38,826 nucleotides of DNA from Alphaproteobacteria bacterium (GCA_016776635.1 JADHSZ010000025.1:1-38826); one strand, 5' to 3'. Shown: positions 10,286 through 19,237, counted from the stretch's first letter. Notes: generated from the sequence alone by a model not told the origin. A program made the numbers and translations.

Positions 10286-11956
10286 CTATTCGAAAAATTC
10301 CGCCGCCGGGCTCATAACCCGAAAACGGTTGCGGCGCATTTCCAAAACCGCCAGGCCCCGTTCCGCCACGCCATTGGATTTAAAACGGAAGATGCCGTCG
10401 AGTCCGGCAAACCCATTGGCCGCGGTCAGCGCCGAATGGGAGAAATCGGCGCCACCGGAAGCCCGCGCCAAGACCGCCGCCAGGGCCGCCGCATCATAGG
10501 CCAGGGTCGCCAGGCGTGGCGGATGGCGACCGTATATATCCTTGAATTTCTTGGAAAAATCAGCTCTCGCCTGGGGCGGAGAGGCGGCAAACCAGCCTCC
10601 CACCAGGGCCGGTTCCGTGCCCAGAGACACATTGTCCCACTGGGTAGTTCCCAAGAGTCTTACTTTAGGCATATCGATATCGAAGAAAGGCAGCAGGGGG
10701 GCGATGGTGCGCAGCCGGTCGCCTCCGGCGGGCAATAGAACTGCGTCAAAGGGGAGCTCACCGAGGGTATCCAGCTTTTCCAGCCGTTTCAGGGCCCGTA
10801 GCGACGCCTCGTCGTTGCGCGCCTCCAGGGCTTCTCTCTGTTCCTCAAGGCTGGCGCGGCGCTGGTCGTAATCGGCGAAGTGGCGCACCACCGCCGAAAC
10901 ATCGGTGGAATTGGAGGGAAAGCTGACTATTTTCACCACCTCCCCGCCATGCCGCGCCACGGCCTCGCGCAGGGCCGCGGCGGCGCGGCGGCCATAGGCC
11001 GTATCGGGTACCAGGGCGGCGAAGCGGGACAGGTTGCGGGAACGGGTGAAGGCCACCACGCGCTCGATTTCGTCACGGGGCAGAAAGCCCATCAGGAACA
11101 CGCCGTTACCGGCCACCGAACGGTCGGTGGAAAAAGCCACAACGGGCACGCCTTTTTCACGCGCTTTGGGCGCCACCGCCGCCACGGAAGCCGAATAGAG
11201 CGGTCCCAGAATCAGTTCCGCGCCGTCCCTCAGGGCCTGTTCGGCGGCGCGGCGGGCGCCAAGGGGGGTTCCGGTGGTGTCGAAGGGAAGCAGCGAGAAA
11301 TTTTGTTCCGCCAGATCGAACAGCGCCATTTCCGCGCCGTGCAGCATGGCATTACCCAAAGCGGCGTGGGGGCCCGACAGGGGCAGCAGAATGGCGACCC
11401 GGATCATGTTATGGACGCCGGGCGGCGGAATAAGACGAATTCTTCCCGGTCCCGGGGCCGTTATTCCGTCTTCCCCGGGACCAGGCGGCAGACGGGCCTC
11501 TTCCACTTTTTCACCCTTGGCACCCCCTTCTTCCTCGGCCATGGCGGCGCGGAAGGCTTCGGACGCAGACATGGACTCGGATTGGGGGGATTCGGATTTG
11601 GGCGCGGCAGGCTCTGCGGAAGCGGCCGGGGGCGGCGCTTCCTCCGCCTCATCTTCATAGACGTCTTCAAAGACTTCCTCGTCTTGCAGGGGGGTGTCCT
11701 GTGCCGTGCGGAACTCGGGCAGACGCGGCGGCAACGGCACCGGCATGTTTTCCGCCGAAGGCTCCGTCTTTTCTTGCGGGCTTTCAAGAAGGTCCGGTAG
11801 TGTTCCCCCCTCGCAGGCGGCGATCACAAGAGTACAGGCCGCCAGCGCCAGCACCCTGTAGGCGTGGCCCGGAATCCGGCACGACGCCCCTGAGAAAAAC
11901 GGCCGGATAGTAGAAAAAAGGCGAGGCAAGCGCAGTGTCCGCAACGCGAAAACCAT
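10286..11956 (-). CDS. LppC-family lipoprotein, penicillin-binding protein activator (LpoA-like)
   Basis: Predicted outer-membrane lipoprotein. A hydrophobic stretch ending LVIAAC gives a lipobox with Cys48 if the ATG at 11956 is used. Then come about 130 residues rich in Pro, Glu and Ala (a periplasmic spacer), and a periplasmic-binding-protein-like domain starting IRVAILLPLSGPHAALGNAM, typical of LppC/COG3107. E. coli LpoA, the family's studied member, activates PBP1A. No Met lies between 11956 and the lipobox. The start therefore overlaps the 5' end of the divergent rsmI by 22 bp, which is odd. E. coli also has lpoA divergent from rsmI, so the pairing is old. The protein is 556 aa from this start. 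Confidence 0.85.
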   Translation of the reverse strand: MVFALRTLRLPRLFSTIRPFFSGASCRIPGHAYRVLALAACTLVIAACEGGTLPDLLESPQEKTEPSAENMPVPLPPRLPEFRTAQDTPLQDEEVFEDVYEDEAEEAPPPAASAEPAAPKSESPQSESMSASEAFRAAMAEEEGGAKGEKVEEARLPPGPGEDGITAPGPGRIRLIPPPGVHNMIRVAILLPLSGPHAALGNAMLHGAEMALFDLAEQNFSLLPFDTTGTPLGARRAAEQALRDGAELILGPLYSASVAAVAPKAREKGVPVVAFSTDRSVAGNGVFLMGFLPRDEIERVVAFTRSRNLSRFAALVPDTAYGRRAAAALREAVARHGGEVVKIVSFPSNSTDVSAVVRHFADYDQRRASLEEQREALEARNDEASLRALKRLEKLDTLGELPFDAVLLPAGGDRLRTIAPLLPFFDIDMPKVRLLGTTQWDNVSLGTEPALVGGWFAASPPQARADFSKKFKDIYGRHPPRLATLAYDAAALAAVLARASGGADFSHSALTAANGFAGLDGIFRFKSNGVAERGLAVLEMRRNRFRVMSPAAEFFE

Positions 11957-12918
11957 CTCCGAAAGGTAAAGGGTCCCAAACCCGGGAACAGACCGCCGAC
12001 GCAAAGCCTACTGACAGCGCGGCGCGAAGTAAACCGGCGCCGTCTTCGGAAATTTCTCCCGGCCTGATCCTGGTCGCGACCCCCATCGGCAACGCCGCCG
12101 ATATCACGCTGCGGGCGCTTGATACCTTGCGCCAGGCTCATGTGATCGCCTGTGAAGACACCCGGGTCTCGCGCAAGCTGTTGACCCTGCATGGCATCGC
12201 CACGCCGACCCTGTCCTATCATGAGCATAATGCGGCCCGCATGCGGCCCCGTATTCTCGAACGCCTGCGCCAGGGCGAGGCCGTCGCCCTGGTGAGCGAT
12301 GCGGGCATGCCGTTGATTTCCGATCCCGGCTTTGGATTGGTGCGGGCCTGTCTCGACGAAGGGTTTCCGGTGACGGTGATCCCCGGCGCGTCCGCCTCGC
12401 TGGCCGCGCTCGTGCTTTCGGGCCTGCCCAGCGACCGTTTTCTCTTCGCCGGATTCCCGCCCGCCAAAACGGCGGCGCGGCGGACCTTTTTCGAAGACCT
12501 CAAGGATACCGGCGCGAGCCTGATTTTCTATGAATCCTCACGGCGGCTGGCGGCCTCCCTTGAAGACATGGCCGCCGTGCTGGGACCGAGACAGGCCGCC
12601 GTCGCCCGCGAGATCACTAAACTCTACGAGGAGGTGCGGCGCGGCCCGTTGGCGGAACTGGCCGACGCCTATGGCCGTGACGGCCCGCCCAAGGGGGAGC
12701 TGGTGATTGTGGTGGCTCCGCCACAGCCCGATGACGGCCGCACACAGGACCATCAGGTGAGGGAGCTTCTCGATCTGGCCCTGGGGGAACACAGCCTGCG
12801 CGACGCCGCCGACGCCGTATCCCGCATCACCGGAACCTCGCGCCGCAAGGTCTATGATCTGGCGCTGACCCTAAGCGGACGCAAACCCGGGGGTAGCCCC
12901 AGAGAGGACGGCCAATGA
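11935..12918 (+). CDS. rsmI: 16S rRNA (cytidine(1402)-2'-O)-methyltransferase RsmI
   Basis: SAM-dependent methyltransferase that modifies the ribosomal decoding centre. Motifs: LILVATPIGN (residues 44-53), ACEDTRVSRKLL, LVSDAGMPLISDPG and VIPGASA, all of the tetrapyrrole-methylase fold of the RsmI group. The only possible start upstream of the core is the GTG at 11935 (an in-frame stop lies just before), which gives a basic, Ser/Thr-rich 40-residue head not usual in the family. Its stop overlaps the yraN start (ATGA), indicating translational coupling. It is divergent from the LpoA-like gene. Confidence 0.95.
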   Translation: MSATRKPSPKGKGSQTREQTADAKPTDSAARSKPAPSSEISPGLILVATPIGNAADITLRALDTLRQAHVIACEDTRVSRKLLTLHGIATPTLSYHEHNAARMRPRILERLRQGEAVALVSDAGMPLISDPGFGLVRACLDEGFPVTVIPGASASLAALVLSGLPSDRFLFAGFPPAKTAARRTFFEDLKDTGASLIFYESSRRLAASLEDMAAVLGPRQAAVAREITKLYEEVRRGPLAELADAYGRDGPPKGELVIVVAPPQPDDGRTQDHQVRELLDLALGEHSLRDAADAVSRITGTSRRKVYDLALTLSGRKPGGSPREDGQ

Positions 12919-13310
12919 CAACGCCCCCCTCCGCCACGGCGCGGCAACGGCGTGGACAGCAAGCCTGGGCGCGCGGCGCGCGGGCCGAAACCCTGTGCCG
13001 CTGGTGGCTGCGTCTCAAGGGCTACCGTATTCTGGCCCGCGACTGGCGGGTGAAAGTGGGTGAAATTGATCTCATCGCGCGGCGCGGACGTCTGCTCATT
13101 TTCGTTGAGGTCAAGGCGCGGTGGGATTTTGCTACCGCCGCGGAGTCCATCAGCCGCCACCAGCGCCAGCGCATCACCCGGGCGGCACGTGCCTTTCTCG
13201 CTACACGGCCCGAACTGGGGAGCCTCGACATACGCTTCGATGTGATGCTGGTGTCGCCCCTGCGCCTGCCGCGCCATATTACGGACGCCTGGCGCGAGGG
13301 CTGGTCATAG
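12915..13310 (+). CDS. yraN: YraN family (UPF0102) putative endonuclease-fold protein
   Basis: A 131 aa protein of UPF0102. It shows the PD-(D/E)xK nuclease-like core: GEIDLIARR with Glu50 and Asp52, then FVEVKAR with Glu65 and Lys67. The family's role is not firmly established; a link to DNA processing is only inferred from the fold. The ATG overlaps the rsmI stop by 4 bases. The N-terminus is rich in Arg and Gln. Confidence 0.93.
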   Translation: MTTPPSATARQRRGQQAWARGARAETLCRWWLRLKGYRILARDWRVKVGEIDLIARRGRLLIFVEVKARWDFATAAESISRHQRQRITRAARAFLATRPELGSLDIRFDVMLVSPLRLPRHITDAWREGWS

Positions 13311-13387
13311 CGAAGGCTGGGCTTTGCCTTTGAAATCCGATATTCATTCTGGAACTTTTTTGGGATTTAACAGGTAACGGCAGGTTC

Positions 13388-13978
13388 ATGAAACTCCTTC
13401 TCACCCTCCTCTTTCTTCTCGCCCTCCCCTCCCTTATTTCGGCCTGTGCCGCGGCGGCAGGGGCAGGCGCCACCGCCGGCGTCGGCGCCGCCCAGGAGCG
13501 GGGGCTGGGAGTCGCCATTGACGATTCCGCCATCCACGCGAAAATCTGGAGACTGTGGCTCGACAGCGATCCTCATATTTTCCTCGAGGTGGGGCTCGAC
13601 GTGCATGAGGGCCGGGTTCTGTTGACCGGCACCATCGACAGCCCACAGAACCGGCTCGACGCGGTGCGGCTGTCCTGGCAGGTGGACGGCGTGCGCCAGG
13701 TGATTGACGAAATCCAGGTCACCAACGAGGGTGGCGTCCTGGATTACTCCCGCGACGTCTGGATTACCACCCAGCTGCGTTCCAAGATGACCTTCGATTC
13801 CGAAATCCTCGCCATCAATTACAGTATCGAGACCGTCAACAAGGTGGTCTATCTTATGGGCGTCGCCCAGAGCGAGGCGGAGATCGACCGGGTTATCCGC
13901 TACGCCCGTAACATCGATTATGTAAGGAAAGTGGTGAGCCATGTGCGCATCAAGGCCCAACGGCTTCCCGGTAGCTAG
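13388..13978 (+). CDS. BON-domain outer-membrane lipoprotein (DolP/YraP-like)
   Basis: A lipoprotein signal peptide (residues 1-19, leucine-rich) ends LISAC with Cys20 as lipidation site, followed by an Ala/Gly-rich stretch and two BON domains (about 45-115 and 120-190), seen as two repeats of the pattern VxLxGxxxxxxxxxxA. In E. coli the dual-BON lipoprotein DolP (YraP) helps maintain the outer membrane and lies in the same neighbourhood as rsmI, lpoA and yraN, so an orthologous role is likely. The 196 aa length matches. It begins 77 bp after yraN and ends 24 bp before gshB. Confidence 0.88.
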   Translation: MKLLLTLLFLLALPSLISACAAAAGAGATAGVGAAQERGLGVAIDDSAIHAKIWRLWLDSDPHIFLEVGLDVHEGRVLLTGTIDSPQNRLDAVRLSWQVDGVRQVIDEIQVTNEGGVLDYSRDVWITTQLRSKMTFDSEILAINYSIETVNKVVYLMGVAQSEAEIDRVIRYARNIDYVRKVVSHVRIKAQRLPGS

Positions 13979-14002
13979 GCAGATTCTGGGGCGGATGGTG
14001 GT

Positions 14003-14977
14003 ATGACCCTGACCGTCGCCCTGCAGATGGACCCGGTGGAGTCCATCGACATCGATGCCGACAGCAGCTTCGTGCTCGGGCTGGAAGCCCTGCGCCGGGG
14101 CCACGAGCTGCACCACTACCTGCCCCGCCATATGAGTTTTACCGGCGGCGACGGCGAGGCGCGGATTCGCGCCCACACACGGGCGCTGACCCTGCGCCGC
14201 GAGAAAGGCAATCACGCCACCCTGGGCGATCCCGAAAGCCGCGACCTCGCGCAATTCAATGTCATCCTCATGCGCCAGGACCCGCCCTTCGACATGGCCT
14301 ATATCACGGCCACCCATATGCTTGAGCACATCCACCCCGCCACCCTCGTGGTCAATGATCCCGTGGAGGTGCGCAACGCCCCGGAGAAGCTGTTCGTTTT
14401 CCATTTCGGCGATCTCATGCCGCCGACCCTGATTTCCGCCGACGGCGGCGAAATCGCCGCCTTCCGCGCCGAGCACAAGGACATCATCGTCAAGCCCCTG
14501 TTCGGCAATGGCGGCGCCGGGGTTTTTCACATCGACCCCGATAACGAGAACCTCTCGGCTTTAATCGAGATGTTCACCGCGCAGAGCCGCGAGCCCATCA
14601 TCGTTCAGCGTTACCTGCCGCAAGTGCGCGAGGGCGACAAACGCATCATCCTCATCGACGGAGAGGCTGCCGGCGCCGTTACCCGCGTGCCCGCCGCCGG
14701 CGAAGCGCGCGCCAACCTTCACGCCGGGGCCAGCGCCGAACGCACCGAACTGACGGCGCGTGAGCGGGAAATCTGTGCCCGCATTGGCCCGGCGCTGAAA
14801 GAGAAAGGTCTGGTCTTCGCCGGGATTGACGTCATCGGCGACTATCTCACCGAGATCAACGTCACCTCGCCCACGGGATTGCAGGAGATCAACCGCTTCG
14901 ACGGACTGGAGGGCGACCATACGTTAGAGGCACAAATCTGGGACGCCATCGAGGCGCGCTATAAAGAGACACGATAG
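14003..14977 (+). CDS. gshB: Glutathione synthetase
   Basis: ATP-grasp ligase that adds glycine to gamma-glutamylcysteine, the last step of glutathione synthesis. Motifs include [19 protein letters not shown] at the N-terminus, [37 protein letters not shown] (ATP-grasp loop), and [19 protein letters not shown] near the C-terminus. The 324 aa length is normal. The ATG at 14003 is 24 bp after the BON lipoprotein gene. In many alphaproteobacteria comM follows gshB directly; here two opposite-strand dehydrogenase genes lie between them. Confidence 0.97.
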   Translation: MTLTVALQMDPVESIDIDADSSFVLGLEALRRGHELHHYLPRHMSFTGGDGEARIRAHTRALTLRREKGNHATLGDPESRDLAQFNVILMRQDPPFDMAYITATHMLEHIHPATLVVNDPVEVRNAPEKLFVFHFGDLMPPTLISADGGEIAAFRAEHKDIIVKPLFGNGGAGVFHIDPDNENLSALIEMFTAQSREPIIVQRYLPQVREGDKRIILIDGEAAGAVTRVPAAGEARANLHAGASAERTELTAREREICARIGPALKEKGLVFAGIDVIGDYLTEINVTSPTGLQEINRFDGLEGDHTLEAQIWDAIEARYKETR

Positions 14978-15018
14978 GGATAAGCCGTCCGGACGTTCAG
15001 AAGTGCCCGGAACCGCCC

Positions 15019-16107
15019 TCACCCGGACCCCAGCTCCTTCTTGATCACCACCTTGAGCGATTCCATGCTCATCATACTCCTCAGCGCCGCCTCCACGCCC
15101 TCGATGGGCTGTTCGCCGGACAGCAGAAGATCGGCCTTGAAGCCGGGATCGGTCAGAAGGTCGAGGGCGCCTTTGATGGTTTCCGGGCGGTGATGATAGG
15201 TACCCTTGATGGTGAGTTCGCTGTAATGGAGGAGGTGGGTGTCCAGCGGAATGGTGGTGCCCGGCGCGCAACCCCCGAAAAGATTGACCGTGCCGCCCGG
15301 CCGCACACAGGCGATGGCGTCCAGCCACACTTGCGGAACCCCGGAGGCGTCAATGGCCACGGCCGCGCCCTTGTCGTTTTGTGTCCTGGCCCGTACCATT
15401 TCCGCCTGGTCGCCCGCGCGCCCGCTTTCAAAGGCTTCCGCCGCGCCCAGCTCCTTGCCTACGGCGAGACGCTCGGGGCTGGGATCGGTGAGCAGAACCC
15501 GGTGCCCCTCCATGGCCAGCGCCGCCACGAACAGCAAGCCGATGGGACCGGCGCCGAACACCATGATCTCCGCCTCCCCGGGCTTGCCGTGAAGGGAAAG
15601 ATCACAGTTGCTGATGCCGTGAATCACACAGCCCAGGGGCTCCGTCAGGGCCGCCCTCTCGAAGGAAAGGCCCTCGGGAATAAGGTAGGTATTGCAGCGG
15701 ACAAAGCGTTCCGGGACAAGCAGGAATTCCGCATAGGCGCCGTTAATATACTGAAGATCCTCGCACAGGTTTTCGCGCCCCGCCCGGCAGGGATCACACT
15801 CCCCGCAGGGGGCGGAATTGGCCACCACCACCGCGTCCCCGACGGAAAAAGCGGTAACCCCCTCGCCCACAGCGGCCACACGGCCCGCCATTTCGTGACC
15901 GAACAGGGTCGGCACCTGAAGCATGCGGGGATGGCCGCCGCGCCGGTAAACCTTGACGTCGGTGCCACAGGTGGTGGCGGCCTCCACACTGAGGAGAATC
16001 TCGCCCGGCCCCGGCTGGCTGATGGGAACCTCGCGGATTTCAATCTGTTCGGGCCCCAATAGCACCGCGCCGCGCATTGTGTTCTGGGCGTCCATTATGC
16101 TCCCCAT
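15019..16107 (-). CDS. Zinc-dependent medium-chain alcohol/polyol dehydrogenase
   Basis: Medium-chain dehydrogenase/reductase of 362 aa. Catalytic zinc ligands are expected at Cys47 (TTCGTD) and His71-Glu72 (FGHEMAG). The structural zinc lobe is complete: Cys101, Cys104, Cys107 and Cys115 (CGECDPCRAGRENLC). The NAD(P)-binding glycine motif VFGAGPIGLL comes near residue 180. The family covers sorbitol, threonine and other polyol dehydrogenases; the substrate cannot be told from sequence. The start at 16107 overlaps the stop of the upstream dehydrogenase by one base (TAATG), indicating translational coupling; Met11 is a possible shorter start. Lies tail to tail with gshB. Confidence 0.9.
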   Translation of the reverse strand: MGSIMDAQNTMRGAVLLGPEQIEIREVPISQPGPGEILLSVEAATTCGTDVKVYRRGGHPRMLQVPTLFGHEMAGRVAAVGEGVTAFSVGDAVVVANSAPCGECDPCRAGRENLCEDLQYINGAYAEFLLVPERFVRCNTYLIPEGLSFERAALTEPLGCVIHGISNCDLSLHGKPGEAEIMVFGAGPIGLLFVAALAMEGHRVLLTDPSPERLAVGKELGAAEAFESGRAGDQAEMVRARTQNDKGAAVAIDASGVPQVWLDAIACVRPGGTVNLFGGCAPGTTIPLDTHLLHYSELTIKGTYHHRPETIKGALDLLTDPGFKADLLLSGEQPIEGVEAALRSMMSMESLKVVIKKELGSG

Positions 16108-17162
16108 TATGCCTCTGAACCGGCCCGCGAGGGCGTGAACAGAACTTTCAGGGCCTGGTGACTGCGCACCAGCGAAACACCCCGTTCGAAATCGTCCAGC
16201 GGCATCTTGTGAGTCACAAGGGGTGAGGGATCGAGAACGCCTTTGTTCATGAGCTCGAAGATTTCCGCCTGTTCCTTCACCGCGCCTGAATAGGTGCCGA
16301 CGATCCGGCGCTCGTATTTAAACAGGGTATTGAGATCGAATCCGGCCTTGCCGCCATCGGGCGCATGGGCAAACAGAACCACGGTGCCACCCTGGCGGGT
16401 GAGTTCAAGCCCCGCCTCCAGGGTTTCGTTTCCGCCCACCGTATCGAATACGGCGTCAACACCGAGCCCGCCGGTGGCGGAGCGAACCACTTCCAGAGCC
16501 GCCTTCCCAGGCGTGGTGCCGCTCTTTGCGCCCAGCTTTTCCGCCAGGGCGCGCCTCTCGGCAACGGGATCGACGACAATCACGCAACAACCCGGAAACG
16601 CCGCGCGAAGCACCAACAGATGAAGGAGCCCCATACTTCCCGCACCCAGCACCACCGCCGTGCCGGGCGAGTCATCATCACCGCCTTCCATGCCGGCGCG
16701 GTGGATGCCGCGCAGCACGCAGGCGGCGGGCTCCACGAACACCGCCGCCTCGTCCGGGACATGATCGGGAAGACGATGCGCGGCAAATTCCACGGCCCGC
16801 GGTTTAACCAGAATGGTGTCGGCGAAAGCGCCCGGCTCGAGAAGATTTTCCCGGAACACCTCGCACATGGTTTCACTGCCACTGCGGCAAAGATGACATG
16901 TGCCACAGGGAACGTGATGGGGAACGGCCACCCGATCGCCCTCGGTGAATTCGGTGACGCCGTCACCAAGCGCGATCACCTCGCCCACCAGCTCATGGCC
17001 GAGCACGGTGCCGGCGGCGGCGCCATTGAAATCCAGCTTGAACAGGTCGGTGCCGCAAAACCCCACCACGCGCAGACGCAGCAAGATCTCTCCGGGGCCC
17101 GGCGACGGCGCCGGCCGTTCTTCCAGGGCCGTCTTGTCGCCGCCAAGACAGGCAACCACCAT
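16107..17162 (-). CDS. Zinc-dependent medium-chain alcohol dehydrogenase (upstream partner)
   Basis: Second medium-chain dehydrogenase, 351 aa if started at the ATG at 17162. Zinc ligands are expected at Cys36 (GFCGTD) and His56-Glu57; the structural lobe has Cys86, Cys89, Cys92 and Cys100. The nucleotide-binding motif is VLGAGSMGLL. The start is uncertain: the frame stays open upstream to 17429, with another ATG at 17288, but family similarity begins at 17162 and neither has a clear Shine-Dalgarno. It shares the family pattern with its neighbour but differs widely in sequence, so the two probably act on different or successive substrates. No regulator or transporter lies beside the pair to suggest the pathway. 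Confidence 0.87.
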   Translation of the reverse strand: MVVACLGGDKTALEERPAPSPGPGEILLRLRVVGFCGTDLFKLDFNGAAAGTVLGHELVGEVIALGDGVTEFTEGDRVAVPHHVPCGTCHLCRSGSETMCEVFRENLLEPGAFADTILVKPRAVEFAAHRLPDHVPDEAAVFVEPAACVLRGIHRAGMEGGDDDSPGTAVVLGAGSMGLLHLLVLRAAFPGCCVIVVDPVAERRALAEKLGAKSGTTPGKAALEVVRSATGGLGVDAVFDTVGGNETLEAGLELTRQGGTVVLFAHAPDGGKAGFDLNTLFKYERRIVGTYSGAVKEQAEIFELMNKGVLDPSPLVTHKMPLDDFERGVSLVRSHQALKVLFTPSRAGSEA

Positions 17163-17412
17163 ATGGCTGGCCTGCCCGCCCTGACGGGGGGCGCGCGCTT
17201 GCACAACAGAAACCACCTTATCCGACACCCTTAAAATTTCTTCCCCTCGAACAGCATACTGCCGTTTCACGCTTTGATTCACAACCATGAGAAAGGACCG
17301 GGGAGAAAATAGCGCTCGCGCCTTGTGGCTTTCCACCCGAGCGCCGCATACAATCGCATTACCCATAAAAAATTTAGGGGTTTTCCAAACTTCCGGGAGG
17401 GGGGCCGGGACA

Positions 17413-18945
17413 ATGGTGGCGCGGGTCAATACGGTAGCCTTTCAGGGGATCGACGTTCTTCCCATAGACGTTCAGGTACAGATGGCGTCGGGTCTTCCCG
17501 CCTTCACCATCGTCGGGCTGCCCGACAAGGCGGTGGCCGAATCCCGCGAACGGGTGCGCGCCGCGCTGGGCTCCATCGGGCTTTCCCTGCCGCCCAAACG
17601 CATCACCGTTAATCTCGCCCCCGCCGATGTGCTGAAAGAAGGCAGCCATTTCGACCTGCCCATCGCGCTGGGCCTGTTGGCGGCCATGGATGTGGTGGCC
17701 GATGACGAGATCGCCGCCTATACGGTGCTCGGCGAATTGGCGCTGGACGGGCGGATTTCCCGCGTCGCCGGAGTGCTGCCAGCGGCCATCGCCGCCAACG
17801 GCGGCGGACGCGGCCTGATCTGTCCGGGAAGCTGTGGCGGCGAGGCGGCCTGGGCCGGGACCATGGAGGTGCTCGCCGCGCCCGACCTGTTGTCGCTGAT
17901 CAACCATTTCAAGGGAAGCCAGGTGCTCACCCCGCCTCAACCGGCGCTCGACGAAGACGATACCGAGCCCCTGGACATGAAGGATATCAAGGGCCAGGAG
18001 ACCGCCAAGCGGGCGCTGGAAGTGGCCGCCGCCGGGGGCCACAATCTGCTCATGATCGGGCCGCCGGGAGCAGGAAAAACCATGCTCGCGGCGCGCCTGC
18101 CGGGGCTGTTGCCGCCGCTGACACCGGCCGAGGCGTTGGAGGTGAGCATGATTCACAGCATCGCCGGGGAATTGAGCGGCGGCAAGATATCGCGGCGGCG
18201 GCCTTTTCGCGCGGTGCATCATTCGGCCTCGTTGCCGGCGCTGGTGGGTGGCGGCCAGAAGGCGCGGGCGGGCGAGATTTCCCTGGCTCATATGGGTGTT
18301 TTGTTTCTCGACGAGCTGCCGGAGTTCAGCCGCGCCACCCTGGAATCCCTGCGCCAGCCGCTGGAGGCGGGCGTGGTCCATGTGGCGCGGGTCAATGCTC
18401 ATGTGACCTATCCGGCCCGGGTACAGCTGGTGGCGGCCATGAATCCCTGCCGCTGCGGATATCTCGATGATCCCGCCCAGGCCTGTGCCCAGGCGCCGCG
18501 ATGCGCCAGCGACTATCAGGCCAAAATCTCCGGTCCCCTGTTCGACCGCATTGATCTTCATATCGAGGTTCCGGCGGTGAGCGCCGCCGATCTTTCCCTG
18601 CCGCCGCCGGCCGAAGGATCGGCTCAGATCGCCGCCCGCATCAGCGCCGCCAGGGCCCTGCAGACCAAGCGCTACAGCGGGATTTCCGAGGCCGGGGCAA
18701 TGACCACCAACGCCCAGGCCGACGGCCAGATTCTCGAGGATGTGGCGCAGCCCGACGACAGGGGGGCGGCTATGCTCACCCAGGCGGTGGATCGTATGAA
18801 GCTCTCGGCCCGGGGCTATCACCGGGTTCTGCGGGTAGCCCGTACCCTGGCCGATCTCGAGGCCAGCCCCTCTGTGGGTCACTTGCATGTGGCCGAAGCC
18901 CTGTCTTTCCGCCGCATTGCGCCCGGCAACTACACCCCCGCGTAG
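17413..18945 (+). CDS. comM: YifB/ComM family Mg-chelatase-like AAA+ ATPase
   Basis: A 510 aa protein with an N-terminal Lon-protease-like ChlI domain (MVARVNTVAFQGIDVLPIDVQ onward) and a central AAA+ Mg-chelatase module: Walker A IGPPGAGKTML, Walker B VLFLDELPEFS, then a C-terminal domain with cysteines (NPCRCGY). In naturally competent bacteria ComM is a branch-migration helicase in recombination of incoming DNA; most bacteria keep it regardless of competence. The ATG at 17413 has gggaggggg upstream. The 250 bp upstream is shared with the divergent dehydrogenases and holds a TACAAT (17349-17354) that may be a -10. The stop codon TAG overlaps the left end of the palindromic repeat. Confidence 0.94.
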   Translation: MVARVNTVAFQGIDVLPIDVQVQMASGLPAFTIVGLPDKAVAESRERVRAALGSIGLSLPPKRITVNLAPADVLKEGSHFDLPIALGLLAAMDVVADDEIAAYTVLGELALDGRISRVAGVLPAAIAANGGGRGLICPGSCGGEAAWAGTMEVLAAPDLLSLINHFKGSQVLTPPQPALDEDDTEPLDMKDIKGQETAKRALEVAAAGGHNLLMIGPPGAGKTMLAARLPGLLPPLTPAEALEVSMIHSIAGELSGGKISRRRPFRAVHHSASLPALVGGGQKARAGEISLAHMGVLFLDELPEFSRATLESLRQPLEAGVVHVARVNAHVTYPARVQLVAAMNPCRCGYLDDPAQACAQAPRCASDYQAKISGPLFDRIDLHIEVPAVSAADLSLPPPAEGSAQIAARISAARALQTKRYSGISEAGAMTTNAQADGQILEDVAQPDDRGAAMLTQAVDRMKLSARGYHRVLRVARTLADLEASPSVGHLHVAEALSFRRIAPGNYTPA

Positions 18946-19210
18946 AGCGGTTCAGGGTTGATAGGAACCATTTGACCGGGATTATTTTGTCTCGTGGCGA
19001 GGCGCGCCTCGAAATGCGATGCCTGCGCATCGGATGAGAGGCGTAACGACGCCACGGGACAAAAGAACCCGGCCGAAGGTGGAGCGGACCGGCTCCTCGG
19101 GGACGTTGCGGCGCTTGTCCGATGTGCCCGCATCGCGCTGTGCGCCGCGCCTACCCTAGTAAACCGGTCCCCTGCCATCAAATTGATCCCTGTCAGCCCT
19201 GACCCGCTCT
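18944..19210. repeat. Palindromic MITE-like repeat element, copy 1 (complete)
   Basis: The left end (agagcggttcaggg, from 18944) and the right end (ending at 19210) are imperfect inverted repeats of about 32 bp. Inside, 18978-19022 and 19027-19071 form a long imperfect hairpin around a ctgc loop, with paired blocks such as cgtggcg/cgccacg, cgcctc/gaggcg and cgatgc/gcatcg. The right part carries about 100 bp more with no partner in the left half. A second copy occurs at 38648. No transposase is encoded. It overlaps the last two bases of the comM stop codon. It is either a non-autonomous mobile element or a structured RNA/3' UTR element. Confidence 0.8.
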
Positions 19211-19228
19211 GGAACCAGATAGCCCTAC

Positions 19229-19237
19229 TTATCCACA
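19229..19237 (+). promoter_or_regulatory. Perfect DnaA box (TTATCCACA)
   Basis: Exact match to the consensus DnaA binding 9-mer, located 19 bp past the right end of the repeat element. It stands alone and is not near the candidate origin, so it may be a DnaA-titrating or regulatory site, or chance. Confidence 0.45.

Noticed and set aside
17374..18888. 504-codon open frame opposite comM
   Set aside because: It is a shadow of the comM frame, rich in His, Gln, Arg and Gly, without motifs.
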